Source: Aneurinibacillus thermoaerophilus
Lineage (GTDB): Bacteria > Bacillota > Bacilli > Aneurinibacillales > Aneurinibacillaceae
Assembly: GCF_900099925.1 (NCBI RefSeq)
Contig: NZ_FNDE01000040.1
Location: forward strand, 1 to 34,134
Reading direction: 5' to 3'
DNA length: 34,134 nt
Shown here: in pieces, positions 31,815 to 34,134 of the stretch
How the letters are laid out: each line of letters opens with the position of its first letter
Position numbering within the stretch: the stretch's first letter is position 1
The notes under the pieces: generated by a model
Seen by the model: only the letters and a program-made list of their open reading frames with translations
Database searches by the model: none
Told to the model about the DNA's origin: nothing
Position numbers and translations under genes: made by a program

Positions 31815-32681
31815 ATGTCAGCACAGATTATCAGCGGCAAAGAAGTGGCTGCGGAAATCCGCGCCGCGCTGAGAGAAGAAGTTACGCAACTGAAAGAGCA
31901 GGGAATTCATCCGGGACTTGCGGTTATCTTAATCGGGGACGATCCTGCATCCCATTCGTACGTAAAAGGGAAAGAAAAGGCGTGCCAGGAAATTGGTATT
32001 TATTCGGAAGTTATCCGCCGCGAAGCTTCCATAACGCAAGAAGAATTGCTTAAAATGATCGAAGGATATAACAAAAACCCGAACATTCACGGGATTTTGG
32101 TTCAACTGCCGTTGCCGAAACATATTTCCGAAAAGGCGGTCATTGACGCCATCAGTCCGGAGAAAGACGTGGACGGCTTCACACCTGTCAACGTAGGAAA
32201 TATGCTGATTGGGGATGAGTGTTATCTTCCATGTACGCCACACGGTATCATTGAATTGATTAAGCGTTCCGGGCGCGAGATGGAAGGCAAGCATGCGGTT
32301 GTTATCGGCCGCAGCAATATTGTCGGCAAACCGGTAGCTATGTTATTATTGCAGGAAAACGCAACGGTTACGATCGCCCATTCACGGACGCAGGATCTCG
32401 CGTCCATTACGCGACAGGCGGATATTCTCGTCGTCGCGGTCGGCCGGGCGGAACTCATTCGTGCTGAGCATGTGAAACCCGGCGCAGTCGTTATTGATGT
32501 GGGTGTGAATCGCAATGAGGTTGGCAAACTGGTCGGTGACGTTCACTTCGAGTCGGTGAAGGACGTGGCAAGCTTCTTGACACCTGTTCCAGGTGGCGTA
32601 GGGCCGATGACGATTACGATGCTGATGAAAAACACGGTAGATGCGGCCAAGAAGCTTGCACGTACCATGCAAAAGCAATAG
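31815..32681 (+). CDS. folD: Bifunctional methylenetetrahydrofolate dehydrogenase / cyclohydrolase
   Basis: FolD interconverts 5,10-methylene- and 10-formyl-tetrahydrofolate with NADP. The 288-residue protein has the catalytic SYVKGKEKACQEIGI (Lys in YxxxK), HGILVQLPLP, EKDVDGF, the Rossmann motif GRSNIVGKPVA and PVPGGVGPMT. I chose ATG 31815 because GGGAGGATTTGC precedes it; the earlier reading adds seven residues with no ribosome binding site. xseA follows 20 bp downstream. Confidence 0.96.
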   Translation: MSAQIISGKEVAAEIRAALREEVTQLKEQGIHPGLAVILIGDDPASHSYVKGKEKACQEIGIYSEVIRREASITQEELLKMIEGYNKNPNIHGILVQLPLPKHISEKAVIDAISPEKDVDGFTPVNVGNMLIGDECYLPCTPHGIIELIKRSGREMEGKHAVVIGRSNIVGKPVAMLLLQENATVTIAHSRTQDLASITRQADILVVAVGRAELIRAEHVKPGAVVIDVGVNRNEVGKLVGDVHFESVKDVASFLTPVPGGVGPMTITMLMKNTVDAAKKLARTMQKQ

Positions 32682-32701
32682 GATACGGAAGGAAGATAAC
32701 A

Positions 32702-34093
32702 GTGGGGGATACCCGGCAAATTTTTTCGGTAAAAGATTTGACACGCTACATTAAAGATACGTTTGATTTTGATGAAGTGCTGCAAAACGTATGGGTGCGG
32801 GGAGAGTTGTCCAATTTTGTCCACCATTCCCGTGGCCATATGTATTTTACAGTGAAAGATGAAGAATGCAGAATCAAAGGAGTTATGTTTGCCGGGTACA
32901 ACCGGTATCTTAAGTTTGTTCCTAAAAACGGAACCCGGGTGCTTATCCGAGGTTCTGTTTCTGTGTATGAGAGGGATGGACAATACCAATTGTACGCCAA
33001 AGAAATGCAACCGGACGGCATTGGCAGCCTGTATATGGCGTATGAGCAATTGAAACAAAAGTTGGAAACAGAAGGGATGTTTGATGCGAAGCACAAAAAG
33101 CCTCTTCCGCTTTATCCGACGAAAGTTGGCATCATTACTTCCCCCACGGGTGCTGCGGTGCGTGACATTATTACGACGATCCGGCGCCGTTATCCGGTGG
33201 CGCACGTGCTGCTTTATCCGGTAGAAGTGCAGGGAGAGCATGCGGTACCGTCCATATGCCGCGCCATAGATGAAATGAATAAAAGGCACGATATTGATGT
33301 GCTGATTGTTGGGCGCGGTGGCGGTTCCATCGAAGAGTTATGGGCATTTAACGAGGAAGCGGTAGCCCGAAGCATTTTCCGTTCACAGATTCCGATTATT
33401 TCTGCAGTGGGGCATGAGACGGATTTTACGATTGCCGATTTTGCGGCGGATGTGCGGGCGGCTACACCGACCGCTGCCGCAGAGCTTGCGGTGCCGCATC
33501 TTCAGGAATTGCATCGTCAGCTTGAAACGCTTAAGGAAAGGATGGCTGTATCGCTTCGCTATAAAGTCGACCGCTTTCGTGAGCGCTTGGAACGGGTTCG
33601 GAATTCGTATGTACTACGTCAGCCTGACCGGCGCGTAATGCAGTGTGAACAGGAATTAGACCGATTGCAGGAACGGCTGGTGCGAGCCGTCAGACAATAC
33701 GGAATGCAAAAGCGCGCTGAGTGGAAGGAGATGCATAGCCGCCTGCTTTCCCGGAGTCCGGTTGCAGCGGCCAAGCGCGCCCGAGAACGCGCGGAAAGCC
33801 AGTGGCAGCGGTTACAAAGGGTGATGCAGGTTTTGTTGCGCGAGCAGACACAGCGTCTTGACCGTCAGCTGGCCAGGCTGGACGCGTTAAGCCCGCTCAA
33901 GGTGATGCGGCGCGGGTATTCCCTTGTATTTAAAGAAGACGGGAGAAGATTGATAAAGAGTGTGAATGAAGCAACAACAGGCGAACAGGTGGCCGTTCGT
34001 TTGTCTGACGGGGTGCTGCAGTGCAAGGTAGAGGATAAGCATAAGTCCTGCGGTAATATGTCAAGTTCCTCAAACTACGAAATTGGAAATTAA
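32702..34093 (+). CDS. xseA: Exodeoxyribonuclease VII large subunit, C-terminus fused to repeat
   Basis: XseA with XseB degrades single-stranded DNA. The protein has the N-terminal OB-fold (about 15-100, with VRGELSNFVHHSRGHMYFTV), the catalytic domain with GIITSPTGAAVRDI, GRGGGSIEELWAFNEE and SAVGHETDFTIADFAADVRA, and a long coiled coil (about 260-400). Residues 1-447 are native-looking and near full family length. Codons 448-463 (KSCGNMSSSSNYEIGN) lie entirely inside the 92-bp terminal repeat, so the end is foreign or artefactual. The GTG start follows GGAAGGAAGATAACA. xseB, normally next, is not in the window. Confidence 0.93.
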   Translation: MGDTRQIFSVKDLTRYIKDTFDFDEVLQNVWVRGELSNFVHHSRGHMYFTVKDEECRIKGVMFAGYNRYLKFVPKNGTRVLIRGSVSVYERDGQYQLYAKEMQPDGIGSLYMAYEQLKQKLETEGMFDAKHKKPLPLYPTKVGIITSPTGAAVRDIITTIRRRYPVAHVLLYPVEVQGEHAVPSICRAIDEMNKRHDIDVLIVGRGGGSIEELWAFNEEAVARSIFRSQIPIISAVGHETDFTIADFAADVRAATPTAAAELAVPHLQELHRQLETLKERMAVSLRYKVDRFRERLERVRNSYVLRQPDRRVMQCEQELDRLQERLVRAVRQYGMQKRAEWKEMHSRLLSRSPVAAAKRARERAESQWQRLQRVMQVLLREQTQRLDRQLARLDALSPLKVMRRGYSLVFKEDGRRLIKSVNEATTGEQVAVRLSDGVLQCKVEDKHKSCGNMSSSSNYEIGN

Positions 34094-34134
34094 GATGCCT
34101 CATTTATCGAAAAAAGGCAGCACTTAAAAAACCC
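34043..34134. repeat. Right copy of the 92-bp terminal inverted repeat
   Basis: Exact reverse complement of 4-95. The junction with xseA is at 34042/34043, and the repeat supplies the last 16 codons and the stop of that reading frame. The last base of the window is also the last base of the match. Confidence 0.9.

Noticed and set aside
32543-33289. 248-codon open reading frame antisense to folD/xseA
   Set aside because: It crosses two well-supported genes, has unusual His/Arg-rich composition and no start signals; a shadow frame.
1-34134. Whole window as a composite transposon or excised element bounded by the inverted repeats
   Set aside because: The interior is core chromosome (spoIIIA, acc, folD, efp) in ancestral order with no transposase or integrase. 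The repeats coincide with the window edges, which fits a contig break better.

Overview
The window is chromosomal DNA of a low-to-mid GC, endospore-forming Firmicute. The gene order mntR - yqhO - yqhP - yqhQ - aroQ(yqhS) - yqhT - efp - spoIIIAA-AH - accB - accC - Asp23 gene - nusB - folD - xseA is the one known from Bacillus subtilis and its relatives. The additions (an AmaP/DUF2273 pair beside the Asp23 gene, a Kae1-like gene between nusB and folD) and the base composition suggest the Paenibacillaceae/Aneurinibacillus/Brevibacillus side. That placement is an inference; no rRNA is present. I saw no tRNA, CRISPR array, prophage or complete insertion sequence.

Layout. (1) 1-4645, minus strand: the potassium pump genes kdpF, kdpA and kdpB. 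A 28-codon membrane microprotein gene precedes them, and a long leader carries a ydaO/c-di-AMP riboswitch and terminator. (2) 4645-5700: an AT-rich gap, then a second, divergent c-di-AMP riboswitch with its own terminator, in front of a DUF2294/MpsC-like gene. (3) 5748-12224: a PAS-AAA-Fis sigma-54 activator, a -24/-12 promoter with inverted-repeat upstream sites, and a four-gene 2-oxoacid dehydrogenase operon (E1 alpha, E1 beta, E2, E3) most like pyruvate dehydrogenase. (4) 12341-13800: YajQ, a decayed spore photoproduct lyase gene, and MntR. (5) 13933-19030: the yqhO-yqhP-yqhQ cluster, a lipoprotein cytochrome c, aroQ, an Xaa-Pro peptidase and efp. (6) 19110-21190, minus: an MFS transporter and an alpha/beta hydrolase. 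(7) 21293-26640: the sporulation channel operon spoIIIAA-AH behind a probable sigma-E promoter, closed by a large hairpin. (8) 26730-34093: accB-accC, Asp23/AmaP/DUF2273, nusB, a Kae1-like gene, folD and xseA.

How it fits together. The left third deals with ion homeostasis: two RNA switches for the same second messenger face away from each other and should together turn off K+ import and the MpsC-like protein when c-di-AMP is high. The middle is a substrate-induced catabolic complex under sigma-54. The right half is conserved housekeeping and mother-cell sporulation functions.

The two ends of the window carry the same 92-bp sequence in inverted orientation (4-95 and 34043-34134). One copy lies 13 bp beyond the kdpB stop, where kdpC would be expected. 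The other fuses 16 foreign codons to xseA just before the place where xseB normally starts. This is either a dispersed repeat or mobile-element end at which the assembly broke, or two real insertions. It is the main structural puzzle of the window.
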